From Nereocystis luetkeana (taxonomy: Eukaryota; Sar; Phaeophyceae; Laminariales; Laminariaceae), in contig JARUPZ010000021.1 of the NCBI GenBank assembly GCA_031213475.1, forward strand, positions 5,246,438 to 5,310,437: a stretch of DNA of 64,000 nucleotides. The letters run 5' to 3'. Below are positions 1 through 12,100 of this stretch, in pieces. Every line of letters begins with the position of its first letter. The first letter of the stretch is position 1. The notes below the pieces were generated by a model. The model worked only from the letters and a program-made list of their open reading frames with translations. It did no database searches and was not told the origin of the DNA. The position numbers and the translations under genes were made by a program.

Positions 1-364
1 AACGAGCGGGCCAGACTCAGGTGCCTCGTGTACGGAAAAACCGAAACAGCAGCGACGGAAAAAACCACTATTATGCGAAAAGAGCAAGCGAGTGTTCAGC
101 GTCAAACGCTCAAGTCCACAACAACAGCGTGGGCACTAATTCAGCAGAGAAACGAGTGGGTGGGCCATACTCAAGCAACTCCAGACATACTCCAAACAGC
201 AACGGCGGACAAAGCCATTCCTTGACAAGAGCGAGCGAGCGAGCGAGCGCGCAGCCTCCAACTCCCATGTACACTACGTACGGCGTGTGCTCTAGTTTAG
301 CACAGAAACGAGCGGTTCGGACCCACGTGCCTCGTATACTCCAAACAGCAGCAACAGCAGCAGC

Positions 365-445
<81 letters not shown>

Positions 446-520
446 TGAAGCCACTCCGTGACCCAAAGATAGCGAGAGCGGAGCGTCCAATGCTCAAGTA
501 CACAACGGCGTGTGCCCGAA
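1..520. repeat. Tandem repeat, three units of about 155 bp
   Basis: Three diverged copies start near 1, 151 and 307. Each opens with an AACGAGCGG/AACGAGTGG-like block, continues through CTCCAAACAGCAGC and ends with a GAGCGAGCG-type run and TCAAGTCCACAAC. The third unit carries the long CAG expansion. Open frames across this region (for example 21-461 on the plus strand) follow the repeat and end in poly-Ala, so I do not call a gene here. The array continues off the left edge. Confidence 0.7.
352..444. repeat. CAG/GCA trinucleotide microsatellite
   Basis: About 30 nearly pure CAG units with a single CGG interruption near the left end. They lie inside the third unit of the 155-bp tandem repeat. 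The tract gives poly-Ala, poly-Gln or poly-Cys in different frames, and none of these is supported as coding. Confidence 0.95.
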
Positions 521-584
521 ATTGACAGATAAAATCACGGGCACAGTCGTACCAGGCTATGGGCGTCGTATATTCCCTAACATC

Positions 585-775
585 AACGCGGCATCCACAA
601 AACGTAGCCGATGCCCGATTGGGGTTGGGGTTGGTCTGGCTCGCGGCTGACGCAACGGCTCCTCGAGAGGAGTCGCGGCGTCCACAAACGTAGCCGATGC
701 CCGTTTGGGGTTGGGATTGGTCCGGCTCGCGGACGACGCGGTGGACTCCGGGACTGGAGCTGTCGCGTCAGCCGG
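585..775. repeat. Tandem duplication of about 90 bp
   Basis: Two adjacent copies share the order GCGGCRTCCACAAA, CGTAGCCGATGCCCG, TTGGGGTTGGG and GGCTCGCGG. They differ at only a few positions. No gene is evident. Confidence 0.75.
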
Positions 776-3061
776 AGGCGTCGGTGTCGGCGTCGAGCGC
801 GCAGGCCTAGGCATACTCATCCTACCTCTCGAGAACGTTTCGTGCCCAACTCTGCTCACATGGTTTTGGGAACGAAAATCAGGATTGATCGTGAGCGACC
901 ATTCCATATTACAAATTACGGACCTTTTTGATGACACCCATCGTATATAGTTTCATGATTTTGTGCCAAGTCATTTCCTCCGGTGTAGTCGCCAATTTTA
1001 CTGCCGTACTCTGTGGGTTTACTTTGCGAATACTGGTCAAAGCGTTGCTCCTGTGCGGTTACTACGCATTGCACGTGTGTGCAATAGCAGTTGTAGCAGC
1101 AGCAGGAGTAGCAGTGGCACTACTATTGTAGTATCAACAGCAGCAGCGGCAGTAGTAGTAGCAGCAGCAGCATGGCCCACCTGCTGGGAACACCATTGTA
1201 TCGGTCGACACAAGACTTGGCTCTCCTTCCGGAGACTCGAGGAACAACCGGGCGCTGTTCAACAGAGCTCTATATGTTCAGCATGCGTCCTTCATCTATG
1301 ATGTGCGTGCTATTAAGAGGTATTTATTTGTGCTGTGTCGACTGCGTAAATAATCCACAGCACGGTTGAAGAGAGCCGGGAACAAGTACGAGTGTTGAGT
1401 AGGAGCTTAACAAGGGCGCGGGGACGGGGGGGGGGGGTTGAGAGGGGTGAATGCAGTACTCATAGTACTGTAGTAGTGAGTAGATATATAAGGAGAGGGG
1501 GGGGGGAGGGTCGGAGCTGCGGATAGTAAATTAGTAGTACCGGGTAGGAATACCTGGAGGGCTGAGGGTCAATATCACCTCCGTCATGAAGAGGGCTTCG
1601 GACAATATTGGTAGTAGTAGTGTAGGAACAGATAGATGGAGGGGAGGGGTGTACTCGTTATCATGCATGGATGGGCGTAGTCGGACGACTATAGACCCTC
1701 GCGTCCGTACGATGCCGGGACGGAGCATGTCGGGTTTTCACCGACCAGGCGGACATTCCCTAGTACCAAGCACGAAGCGCCGTGAGATATTCGGCGAATC
1801 GCCGTGAAGGGCGAGCTGCATCCTACTAACAGCCGCTTTGGCGGACTTTATTGCATATATATGGAGCGTCGATTGATTTATTTTGTGATCCGTTGTGACC
1901 ACTTCCGGAGACAGCATGAGGCTACTCCCTTGTTTGTGTCTTACCATAAACGCTACTAATACGATCATTCCCCTTGTACGGAGTAAAGGCCCTCCACCCC
2001 GCATAAAGGGTCTACAATAACTCGACCGCCAGTTGCGGCGACCGCCAAAAAAAAACAAACGGTATGTACCCTGCTTGTCTAGCTCACGTTGTGAGCGGGA
2101 TGCCTTACAGTTTCGTTGCCAACCGACTCCAACCCAACCTGAATATATGTACAGGTGGAGGGGGGAAGCGGGGGGGGGGGGGGTAGAGGAGCGTCGGAGC
2201 CCGTATTTTGTGCTGAGGTAATATCCTTTCGACTCGAGAGCTGCGGGCAGCAGTGGTGTGTAGGAAGATACGCGCGGGGGCGGGGGGGGGGGGGGTGTAC
2301 TCGATAGGAGAAATGGATTCAATCTCATGCATGGCCGTAGTCGTATGACCATAAGGGGGGTTAGGGCATGCAGTCGGCTCCCGTCTGCTGCAGTCGGGTG
2401 CGACAATGCTGTGGCCGTGTTCGCGATTCCTAAGTTGCATCCGGTTTTGTATGTATGCACGTAGCGCTGCGATTGCGACCTTTGTCGTGAACCAGCTACG
2501 CTGTATATGTTGCTACGAAGACGTATGTATGTAGCTTGTTTGCGTCGGGTTTCCGGAGTCCTTCGTTGCCTGTTCGGCATGAAGGATTTCTTTCCCCCCA
2601 CACTGCAAAAAATCGAATTCATTCTACGCTGCCATCCGTATGCAAGAAGGACACTGAAGCTACCGAAACCCGTCCCACTGTAAGCAGTTCTGAGTAGAGT
2701 GCATTTCACCTTTCATGAGACTCGCCGAACACCTTACGGCAGTCCTCGCTTGGTGCAAGCAATGTCTCCCTGACCGGTGGAAAACCGACGTGCTCGGTCC
2801 CCGCATTGTAGGGATGCGAGCGTCTATAACCATGTGACCACGGACATTCTGGCATGAGCACCGCCCCCCCCCGCTCCCTTCAAACGTTGTACGTACGTGG
2901 AGTAGATTAATACCTTTACTTTGCGCTTGTTTTGTCTGCCTCACGTCCGAAAATATTAAATGCATGTCGTCTGTGAGTGATCGACGTGGAACTTCATGTT
3001 TCACAAACGCATCTCGGATGGCCACCTGCCAAAACAGTCATTAAGTCTGTTGAAATATCAC
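776..3061. other. Low-complexity intergenic stretch, no gene recognised
   Basis: The stretch holds scattered CAG/TAG microsatellite (1085-1170), poly-G and GA-rich tracts (1425-1515, 2160-2300) and unremarkable sequence. The longest frame, 1738-2709 on the minus strand (323 codons), runs through the C-rich tracts as Pro runs and shows no motif I recognise. I treat it as non-coding. Confidence 0.5.
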
Positions 3062-3063
3062 TA

Positions 3064-3167
3064 TTACGGGGGACCATAGTTAACAGGACCTATGGTATAC
3101 ATAAAACCTATATGTTTAACATTTTTTTCTAACAATATTTGATCCTGTTAACTATGGCCCCCCGCAA
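3064..3167. mobile_element. MITE-1 copy (TA target, hairpin MITE)
   Basis: A 104-bp hairpin with terminal inverted repeats beginning TTACGGGGGACCATAGTTAA, flanked on both sides by TA (3062-3063 and 3168-3169). The arms are about 30 nt with an A/T-rich centre. It is one of eight full-length relatives in this window. The TA duplication suggests mobilisation by a Tc1/mariner-type transposase. No coding capacity. Confidence 0.85.
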
Positions 3168-3169
3168 TA

Positions 3170-4300
3170 ATTCATTTATATTGCCCCCGACTCGATAAAA
3201 AACCATGCCTTTGCCAACTTTACTTCCAGCCGCGGCGCCCTCACGCGGTCGCCCGTGCTCATGAGCACATGCTGCGAATCGTGTGAATCCTGTACTGCTG
3301 CAGAAACGGGCAGCTAACAGTGTGTCCCTCCGGCTTAAGGGTATGACACCACAACGAGGCTTTCACGAGAGCTGTGGGCAGTAATGAATGGGAAGACAAG
3401 AGGGGGGGGGGAGGGTTGGTGTGTGTTTGGGTGGGTGTCGGTATGGGTGGGTGGGTAGGTGGGGGAGGGTACTTCTCGTCGTTTGTTGTTCGGCCAACCT
3501 TTCTCGCGAGCCGCGTACCCTCCTCCCCTACAAGGAAGCCGCCGAGCACCTAGATTTGTTTAAAAAACAACCCTCAACATTTTCCTGTGTTCTTCATGAT
3601 GCACAGCCCAGTCGCCACCACATTTGTAAGTAACAGTAGCAAGTGACGCGTCTTCCCCCCCCCCCCCCCTCTGCTCATGGCCTGAGGGAATGTGGGTGGA
3701 GTGGACGACCTCACTGTATCCACTCCCCCACTGCTTGCTGGTCTTACCATTGCTCTATCTAGGACTGAGTCTATCTACAGCATTAAACATGGAGATGCAC
3801 ACCCTCGCCCCGAATTTATCCGTCCCCCGATCCTGTGTCTCGTGGTTTTCGCCGCCTGTCGTCAGACAATCTGCACCTTCTGCCTTGTCGCGGGTGTGCT
3901 TTTCCTTATTATCGCAGATGTGCCTTGCCTTGCCGCAGGTGTGCCGTACCTTGTCGTAGGTGTGATGGTGTGCCGCGTCACAGGCGTGACATGCCTTGTC
4001 GTTGATATCTCTGAATGCTTTTTGGATGGTTTGTACTATTATTGATCGTACGTGCGAGCACTTCTCCTGATGTCTTGACCCGTATGATACTAGGAATCAT
4101 ACTCGTACGGTACTACCTACGAACGAAAGCGGAAACACTCAGAGAGAGAGAGAGATGTGCTTGTCTCTCTGCCAGCTACCTCGGCTGGTAGCCGTTGCTC
4201 CCGAAGCTAACCAATAGCGGGATACCGTGGGACGTCGGTGTGCTGATTGGGGCGAAGCTACATAACCTCTTTGAGATTCTTGTCGTGCGGTGGAAGTCTT
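3170..4300. other. No gene recognised; G-rich tract and minisatellite
   Basis: A G/T-rich tract lies at 3395-3470 and poly-C at 3655-3669. From about 3876 to 3990 a degenerate 20-24-bp minisatellite built on CCTTGTCGCAGGTGTG repeats five or six times. An AG dinucleotide run is at 4141-4154. Frames here are repeat-driven. Confidence 0.45.
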
Positions 4301-4316
4301 TGAAAAAATTTGTCGA

Positions 4317-4420
4317 CCCCCCTTCCAACGAAAGTACCGCTGTTTCAACACGCACAAAAGGAGGGAAGGTGCTTCCAACGAAAGTACTGCTGTGTCGCAC
4401 AAAAGGAGGGAAGGTGTAAC
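4317..4420. repeat. Tandem duplication of about 50 bp
   Basis: The block CTTCCAACGAAAGTACYGCTG ... CACAAAAGGAGGGAAGGTG occurs twice in direct succession with small differences. A second small duplication lies at 4515-4590, where ATGCTTGTTCGGCGCTGGAC occurs twice about 44 bp apart. Confidence 0.8.
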
Positions 4421-4889
4421 TTGGCGCAAGCGACTCAGCGCTGCCTCAGCTGCCCCTTCTCGTGGCCGCGCCATCAAAGCTCACATCCCGCGCAGATCTT
4501 TGCAAACTGCTCGTGAGTCATGCTTGTTCGGCGCTGGACGGAGAAAATGTATTGGAAATCGCGATCATGCTTGTTCGGCGCTGGACGGGGTCAAGAAATG
4601 AGAGATCAACAACTTTTTAGTTGTTTGAAATTTAGTGTAGACGGAAAAAACCCAATATCAATAGTAAACATTTAGAAATCATTGATACAAACACTCCAGT
4701 CGTGACTTCGATCGATCGAGCGGCTGGTAGGTCAAATTGTGTTCCGTGGCGCAAATAAATACCAGGTAGGATTTTGCTGAGTCTTTGTGGAGTGTGGACT
4801 AACGTGCCCCCAAATGACTGGTAATGTGGTGGTATTTATGATGCACTTTGTATCGTTTCCGAGCATCAGACAGATCATGCATGATCCAG

Positions 4890-5090
4890 GTCAGCTGGGT
4901 GTCACTACTCTGCCGTTGTCAGATGTTGTACAGCATCATCTGCATACAGTTAATAGACACCCCCCAGGAAACATTTTAGATCACGAAGATTGTACGGTTT
5001 CCACCCGGCAACATAACCAGCTAGATCATACAGATCACAAATCCGTCTGCCCTGGAAGATCTAGATCATGCAGTAGGGACCGGTGAGCCC
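4890..5090. repeat. GATC-rich dispersed repeat, copy 1
   Basis: The stretch is dense in AGATC/TAGATC words and contains TACGGTTTCCACCCGGCAAC. Similar blocks, with the same order of a GATC run, TACGGYTCCCACC and GGCAACA, recur near 14.1, 23.5, 25.8, 39.7 and 51.9 kb. Boundaries are not resolved, and no terminal repeats were found. Confidence 0.55.
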
Positions 5091-5477
5091 CCCGATGCGG
5101 AGGGGTACGAGTACAACCACATATTACTGTTCACTGCACGCAGAGCTTGCACTGACAATACCCGATTGATTCAGGGTGGGGTGAACAACTTTGCATCATG
5201 TGTCCCCCACAGCACGGGCCATCCAATTCGGTACATATTACATATCCGTGGGACGAGTCCCTGGTTACACTTTCACAGCCTTCGTTATGTCACAGGTGAG
5301 GCAGTGGCCTGCCAGTGGAGGAAAAGACAGACTGCGCCTGCGTGGCTTCCCGCTGGAGTCAAATCTGGGACCCCCAAACATCCAACAACTACCCAGGCGG
5401 GAACATGCCGACCCCCAAGCCAGCCTCCGTCGGTTACGTGCCGTTGCATTTACCAGGGACATTGGTACGAATATTAT

Positions 5478-5912
5478 AACAGACAAAACGGAAAAATGGG
5501 AACGAAACAAAAAATGGGAACGGACGTTTAATTTTAGAAAGCAAACCAATTGTGTACAACTCCAAGAAAAAAAGTTGACAGTCCTGTGGGGCTGTACAGC
5601 AGCCTTCGAATGAGCTGTCGCTCAGGCTGGAAGTCCTCGGCATCGCCGCGGTAGCCAGCATCTAGAGAAATCACAATAGAGCCAGCGTATATCGCTTTTT
5701 GCGCCCACCCGAAGGCACGAGATGGAGCATGACCGTTCTGACGAGCTCCTCTCACAGGGCTGGCCGAGGGGTTTCGCAGGATCATTTTGGTTCTCTGATA
5801 CACCACATAGTTCTGGAGATACGGCTGATACACCACATAGTTCTGGAGATACGGCTTGGTTCTCATTTTAGGCTTCGTTCCCATTTTTCAGATTTGTCTG
5901 TGCCCAACAGAT
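5478..5912. mobile_element. Possible TIR element of about 435 bp
   Basis: The left end (5480-5507) and right end (5874-5911) are imperfect inverted repeats sharing ACAGACAAA and GAAAAATGGGAACGAA. The interior has no recognisable gene, and a clear target-site duplication was not found. No second copy was seen in this window, so it could also be a chance inverted repeat in A-rich DNA. Confidence 0.4.
5806..5854. repeat. Direct repeat of about 28 bp, two perfect copies
   Basis: The 20-mer CTGATACACCACATAGTTCT, followed by GGAGATACGG, is repeated immediately. It lies inside the putative TIR element at 5478-5912. Confidence 0.9.
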
Positions 5913-6395
5913 CCGGCGTGCCAGGTCAGGTACATTTGACAGGACACTAAAACTGATGCCGAAAAAATAGTGATGCTGTCCATGCCTTCCGCACAATGTA
6001 CATACTACTTCTGTAAATAAAAATACAGTACTCCAAATCAGCTCTTTCGGTAACCAACGACAACCCGTAGCAGGCAAGACAGGTATACCTCTGCTGTATT
6101 GGGCAGCTGCTGAAGGTAGAAGGTATCACTCCCAAAACACCGCTCTTGGCAGAGCGGTGATACGATAACGTGCGGCGAGGTACTGAGTGACTGTCTAGCC
6201 GCTAGTTACAAGAGAGTGTGAAGGTGTTACCTGCTACTGAGCTAAGGTACTGCCTACCGAGCTATAGCATAGGGGTAAACGATCGATCGATTACCCAGCC
6301 CAGGGACATCATCGTAACGACCGTATAACCTCTTGCAGGAGTATCCGTTCAGGCGAAAAACCAATGGCCTGCTGAGCAAAACATGGACTGCTATC
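5913..6395. other. No gene recognised
   Basis: Unique-looking sequence. The one structural item is a perfect hairpin at 6139-6158 (arms ACCGCTC and GAGCGGT around TTGGCA). Confidence 0.4.
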
Positions 6396-6572
6396 TTGTT
6401 GTTGTTGTTCTCACATTAACTCTCTGACGAAGGAGTCCGTGGTCACACAAAAGGTGCTGGAGCCCTAGGAAGATCCGAAAAACAAAAAAAATCGAAAATT
6501 CGGCTGCCTCAAAATACACGAGACGGAAAAAGCGCACACAAGATAAAACCAATGTGCAAAACTGAACTAACA
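6396..6572 (-). mobile_element. 5'-truncated copy of the 1.24-kb retroposon
   Basis: On the minus strand this matches the last ~175 bp of the element at 29342-30584: the GTGTGACCACGGACTCC block, TTAATGTGAGAACA and an ACA-repeat tail. It stops abruptly at 6572, where the full elements continue. A fixed 3' end with a variable 5' end is what target-primed reverse transcription produces. Confidence 0.75.
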
Positions 6573-7372
6573 CTATGCAGTTGTATCTATGAACAAATCC
6601 GCTACCACAGAGCAGCTCGAAAACTGCAGCTCACCCCCTGCAAATGGTCGGGCGACAGCCACCACATTGGGGGGAAAACTCACCGCATTAAACGCCGCGG
6701 AAGGCAAAGCATGTCGCGATCTACTGCACCCGGGTAAGAGCGATCGCTATATACGTATTGTACAGCTTACAATTTAGAATTGCAAAAATAGCACCCACCG
6801 CACGGCTGACCAAAACTGCACCTTGGAGGAACGAAGTAATCACGATCGCCGACATTCTTCGAAAAACAAGTCTCGTCCCCGCGGCGCTGTACTGCGAGCG
6901 AGCACGCCAATCTATAGGAGGGCCTAGGGATAGCGACTTACCGTAAGACAGCGAGAAAAACTGTGAATATCCTCCGTACTACCAGGTAGCGTGCAGCAGC
7001 AAACGCGGGTTATCATGTTGCCTGCCCGCGTCTGCTCGTGTGTCGTACAGCTCCTTGCCAGGCCGCAATCCGGGCTGGTCAGTCAACAGCCTGGGCTACT
7101 GCCTTCGGTTTGGCCGACGCCTTAATGGTCGTCCTTCTTCTTGTTTTATATTTTTTCTCCCTTCACATTTTTGGCCCCTTTCAGTTGCAAAGGGCTGAAG
7201 ATCACTACCCATCTGCCCTAAACATAGCAGGGACTGTTTGGGTCAAATGCTACTACACAGACGGTCCTTCTGCGTTGGAACATAATTTTATTTAAGGACC
7301 GGTAGGATCGAATATTAAAACGCAGACGGTTCTTGATTTTTTGGGACATTGTGGTATGTTGATGGTAGCCCT
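6573..7372. other. No gene recognised; 3' flank of cupin gene A
   Basis: No convincing coding sequence was found. A minus-strand AATAAA lies near 7285-7292, about 80 bp past the stop codon of gene A, and could be its polyadenylation signal. This is tentative because the other three genes show no equivalent. Confidence 0.35.
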
Positions 7373-9140
7373 CTAGTCCATGGGTTCATAGCCGTAGCTG
7401 AGGTTGTCGTCGTCCACAAGGCCGCAACGCTGGAGGCACTGACGCTGGGCCATGGCCGGTGCCTCTGGCAGGGCCTCAAGGAGCGCCTTAAGAGTCGGGT
7501 CGTCGAAGTCCAGTGAGGCCTGCAAAAGAGCGAGCCGGTAAATGGAAAAAAGAACGACCCGCATTGGTCAGGACTCGGGACGGTAGCACACGACCTCTGT
7601 TGGGTGGGCGGGGCGCCCTCTGTCCAAGTTCATACTATTACGGGGGACCCTACTAAATAAATAGGACCTACGAGGCACACAAAAATCTGAATATTTCGCT
7701 ATTTTACAAACAAGATTTTGGTTCTATATACTATGCCCCCCCGTAATACGTCCGAAGGTGGAAAAATACGGACCTATTTAGCAACGCTTGGAACGTCAAC
7801 TCACAAGCTCCAATCTCGCTTGGATTTGACTGCGTACGAGCAAACATGTGGCGCGGTATGTGAGTGTTTTTTTACGTTCTAAATAAACGCTCAGAACGTC
7901 TCTTGACTTTTTGTGCCGCACCTCCCAATAATGATGACACGAAACTGTGGGGTCCCGTCCGCTAACCTGCGTGTGAACCTACTACGCCATCTGCAAAGGG
8001 TAACAAGAACCCACCTGGATGGCCTCGCTGGGCAGCTCGAAGAAGCGAGTCGTGATGGTCACCACCCCGGGGTCCTCCGAGTTAAGCGCGGCCAGGAATG
8101 CCACAGGGTAGCAGCCGAGGTTCTGCTGGTAGTGGATGAGGCCTTGGGGGAAGAAAGCAACGTCGCCCTGGTAGAGGTCGTTGACCACGGCACCCTCGCC
8201 GCCGTTCTCCTCGACGAACGCTACCCGGAGGTCGTTGCCCTCGATCGTGTACAGCATCTGCAGAAGAGAAGCACGGGCGAGGAGGGGGTTGTGGGCTCGA
8301 CAGATAATCGAAAACCGTTTCCGCAAATCACTTTTTTTTTTGTCTTGTTGCATTCCGTCGTCGGTGTACGGCGGGACTACAGAAGTCGACTTCCTGTAGC
8401 GGGAAGCAGATTTTCATTCGCACAGACGTACAGCACCCCCCACCTCGCATGTACCACACGTGCTCTCAACGTGCCAGACCCACACCCCCCGTGTCACGCA
8501 TAATATACGACATCGTTTGCCCTGGGCACATCAGGCACATATATATACACTCACTCGTGGCGGAAGCGTCGTGCCCTAGGGTTTGCACTCGACCTCTCAC
8601 GGGGGTGCGCCTTATTGCCACTGCCGCACACTGCGGTGGAGGTGCTTTGTTTCTCTTACATCACGGCAAAGAGCTTTATATACCTCTCACCTACCTATCA
8701 AGGCTGATCTGATTGTGGAGGGAGGGAAGTGTGGAAAGTGTGCCACGAGTACCCGATGAAAAGTTCGATGGCGTTTTTTTCAAGCACCCTTCTCCTCGAA
8801 AAATGCAGCAAAGAAAGCGAGAACGCGATTCATTCCCACGATTTTGGGCGAGGAGGCTCCTCATTCATTCAGAAATTTTTTCACTGCCAAAGAGTGCCAC
8901 TTCTTTCGATGCACGCGTCCCGCCTCAAAGTCTTACAACAGCGTTACGAGGGTATCGTATTACTGTATTACGAGGGGGTCAAAGTAAACAGGGCCTACGG
9001 TACACAGAAAAACCTATATATTCACCTACTTTAACTAACAATTTTAGGCCCTATTTACGATGCTCCCCCCGTGATAGTTCTACGCATACTGCGCAGCGCT
9101 GACGCGTGCTGCGAAGTGGCATGCCTTATGGCCTCATAGC

Positions 9141-9175
<35 letters not shown>

Positions 9176-12100
9176 CGACGACACTCGAAAACAACGTACG
9201 TAACTCCGGACTAAAGGTAAATATAAATTACTGCTAAAATAAAACCATTGTGTCTGCCATCCGACACAGTTTTGGTAGAAATAACTAAGTTTTAGTGAAA
9301 CAAACAAAAACAACAGCTAGCTGCGATGCCATCCGACACAGTTTTGGTAAAAACAACAATGTTTAGTGAAACAAACAAAAACAACAGCTGCGAAGCCATC
9401 CGGCACAGTTTTGGTAAAAAGAACAATGTTTAGTGAAATAAACAAAAGCAACAGCTAGCTGCGAGATTGAGGTATATATGCCGTCGAAAATCATCTCTGT
9501 AAGCTGTGTGTGATACTTCGATGAGCGCGTTGTACGGTTTTATATGACCTCATGTAGGAACTACAGTAGTCCGTATATATATGAGTGAGGAAGGCAAAAT
9601 CTGAAGCTGCGGAATTCAAGGAGTGGGCGTGTCTATGTCGGGGTACAGCATGCGTTTCAAACGTTCGTCACTCATAATAAACATGCTAACCAAGGTAAAC
9701 TTAAAAAGGTTGAGAGAACCCCAAACAGCTACTGATCTGGTCTACTATTTTAGCACTCTGTCGACATCATCGAGTTGTTCACTATTAATATTATTGCTTT
9801 TGACACCCTCATCATTGAGCATCAACGTCGGTCAAATCTTAAAACTTTTCCAGAAATAAGAATAAACAAAAACCCAACAAGGGAGACCGAGAGCTAAAAC
9901 AAAAAAAACCTACTGGTACTACAGCGCAACACTCCTCTAACGAACGATCATTCGCCTCCATCACGTCTGTAGGTATAATCGTGGGCATTGATTGGTGTAC
10001 TCACCTCGGTGGCGCGGGGGTGAATGTGAGGCAGGTTGATGGCGCAGGGTCCGAGGTTGACGATGGCCATGGATATGCCCTGCCCCGCTAGGGCGGGGAG
10101 CTGGTTGAGGTTCACGCCGCGGAGCTGGAAGTTGTTGACGAGGTTGTCTGGTTCGGGACCGCCCAGGGAGAAGACGAAGTCCTCCTTGTCGAAGGCCGTG
10201 ATTTGTTGCTGCGAACACAAAAAGGTTGGACAACAAGGTATTGGCTGACGTGTCAACCCTTTGAGGACGGAGGTCCCGCTTTAAGGACACAACAATGACT
10301 TCGAATTTCGATGGCTTGCCTCCCGAACGGGACTGCAGTTCTGCGGACCAACGCCCAGACGGGTAGGGTGACTCGTGTACTGAGCCAAGCTGGGGAGACT
10401 AAGAGGTGTTTTAGAGGGTTCAAATCCCACACTACCTGCGTCGGGAGAGATAATATCTAGACTCAGGTGCCTACATCCTCGGAGTAAACCACACTTTAAT
10501 GACGGCCACAGGCAGGCCCGACCAAGGAGGAAGAAACGAACCGGGTTCGAATCGGTACACGAAAACTTGAGAAATAAGCGTGGACAGGGGTTTCCTCTCG
10601 CTCTCCGGGGCAGGAAAAAAAAAAAAAGTTCGGAAAGGGTTTTAAGGGACAATGATATACATAAATACATCTATAAATCTTTATATCTGGTATGATCGTC
10701 CTTTATTTAAACATGGGCAAGCAAAGAAACGGGTACGCATTTTTTTGAGGTCTCCCTTTTGCCTACCGTAGCTAGACGTACACAATCATACGCATACGAG
10801 TATCGTATATACTACAGTTGAATCATTCCTGGTATTAATCTCGTAGTATTTTTGCAAACCTCGCTTTTACTACTGCTGTATAAATAGTTTGTTTTTTGTG
10901 AATTCAAATTCCCTCCGAATTTTTTGTGATATTCCCGAGAGAGTGGTGCAACAAATCGTCATTGTTCGAGTAACTCAGGCAACATACAACAAAAAGAGAG
11001 ACCAACATACATACGCACGTATCAGATACGTACGATGTGCGATACATACGCTGAAAATACGCTACACACAGGCAGCAGTTCTTACGTAACAGTCCAATCT
11101 CATGTTCACGTACCAGGTACGGTGATATGACGTAGGAGTATAGGGTATACGAAATTTGAATAGTTGCGGGCCCAATTCTGCGGACCAACTATCAATCCAC
11201 CATTCCTTTTCTTCGTGCGGTATGCAAACTATCCGCTCTCCCCCCTTCTGGAGTGCGCCGGTTTCCTCTTGTTTCTCGAATCCCCGGCGCGAGGGGGCAG
11301 AAGTACGACATACACCTATTATTATCAAGACTTACCCACGGGTGTCATCACAAGCATACATACATACGTACCTCCTACCGTGACCGCGGCTTGTTTGTCC
11401 AGAAGGCAACCAACCTCTAGTGTGTTCGACTTTGTTGGAGCTGTGGAAGGTAAAATTGACGACTGACTGAAGAATACAGCAAAAGCCCCCTCGTTCGTAC
11501 AGAGAGAAGTAGCATTAATGGTACTGCAGTACCGATTCTTCTTTGATGCACTTACCTGGTACGTAGGTACAAGTATTATTGTAGGTTCACTATTAACCCT
11601 TTTAGGACCGCAGTCTCGTTTTGGGGGACAATTGGGGACAAGTTACTTGGAATTTGAGTAGTGTGTCCCCAAAGCGGGACAGGAGTTCTAAAAGGGTTAA
11701 TACGAGGCACCTGACATCTGATCTGACAAAGTGCTTATTGTGCCAATGATACCGTCCACATATATACGCATAAAACACGGTAGGTAACGATCTGTCGATG
11801 GCTTCAAACATGACAGGTAGGTGCTATCAACCAGACCTGAATACTTGTAGACAAAGTATCGCATACCTATACTTGTTGTTGTTGTTGTTGTTGTTGTTTT
11901 CTGTCCGAGATTGCCATCAGACTCTGTGCAGCAAGGGCTTCGACATCGATCACTCAGCAAACATCTCCCGAAAAAAACAAGGGAAAAAAGAAGGTTCGGT
12001 GTGCTCCTACACCCAAAAATGAAACAAAATACACAGCCTCGGAGGAGCTGTCATGGCGCTGCGAAAAAGTACCACGACGGGTCAGGGTGCGTGTTCTACC

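Noticed and set aside
21-490. Open frames through the CAG tract (poly-Ala, poly-Cys)
   Set aside because: Open in several frames on both strands because the repeat lacks stops. They follow a tandem repeat and have no domain or splice support.
1738-2709. 323-codon minus-strand frame
   Set aside because: It runs through poly-G/C tracts giving Pro runs, with no recognisable motif and a composition like random sequence.
7913-8503. Plus-strand frames opposite cupin exon 3 (also 25094-25567, 39156-39500 and, for D, the minus strand 53385-53726)
   Set aside because: Mirror frames of G/C-rich coding exons. They recur only because the exons are paralogous, and the true strand has splice sites and germin boxes.
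9256-9464. CRISPR or regulatory array in intron 2 of gene A
   Set aside because: Three units repeat over their entire length, so this is an ordinary tandem duplication.
10362-10437. tRNA-like stretch with GGTAGGG ... GGTTCAAATCC ... CTACC
   Set aside because: The ends and T arm look right, but neither a D stem nor an anticodon stem can be formed and acceptor pairing has mismatches. At most a degraded tRNA-derived relic.
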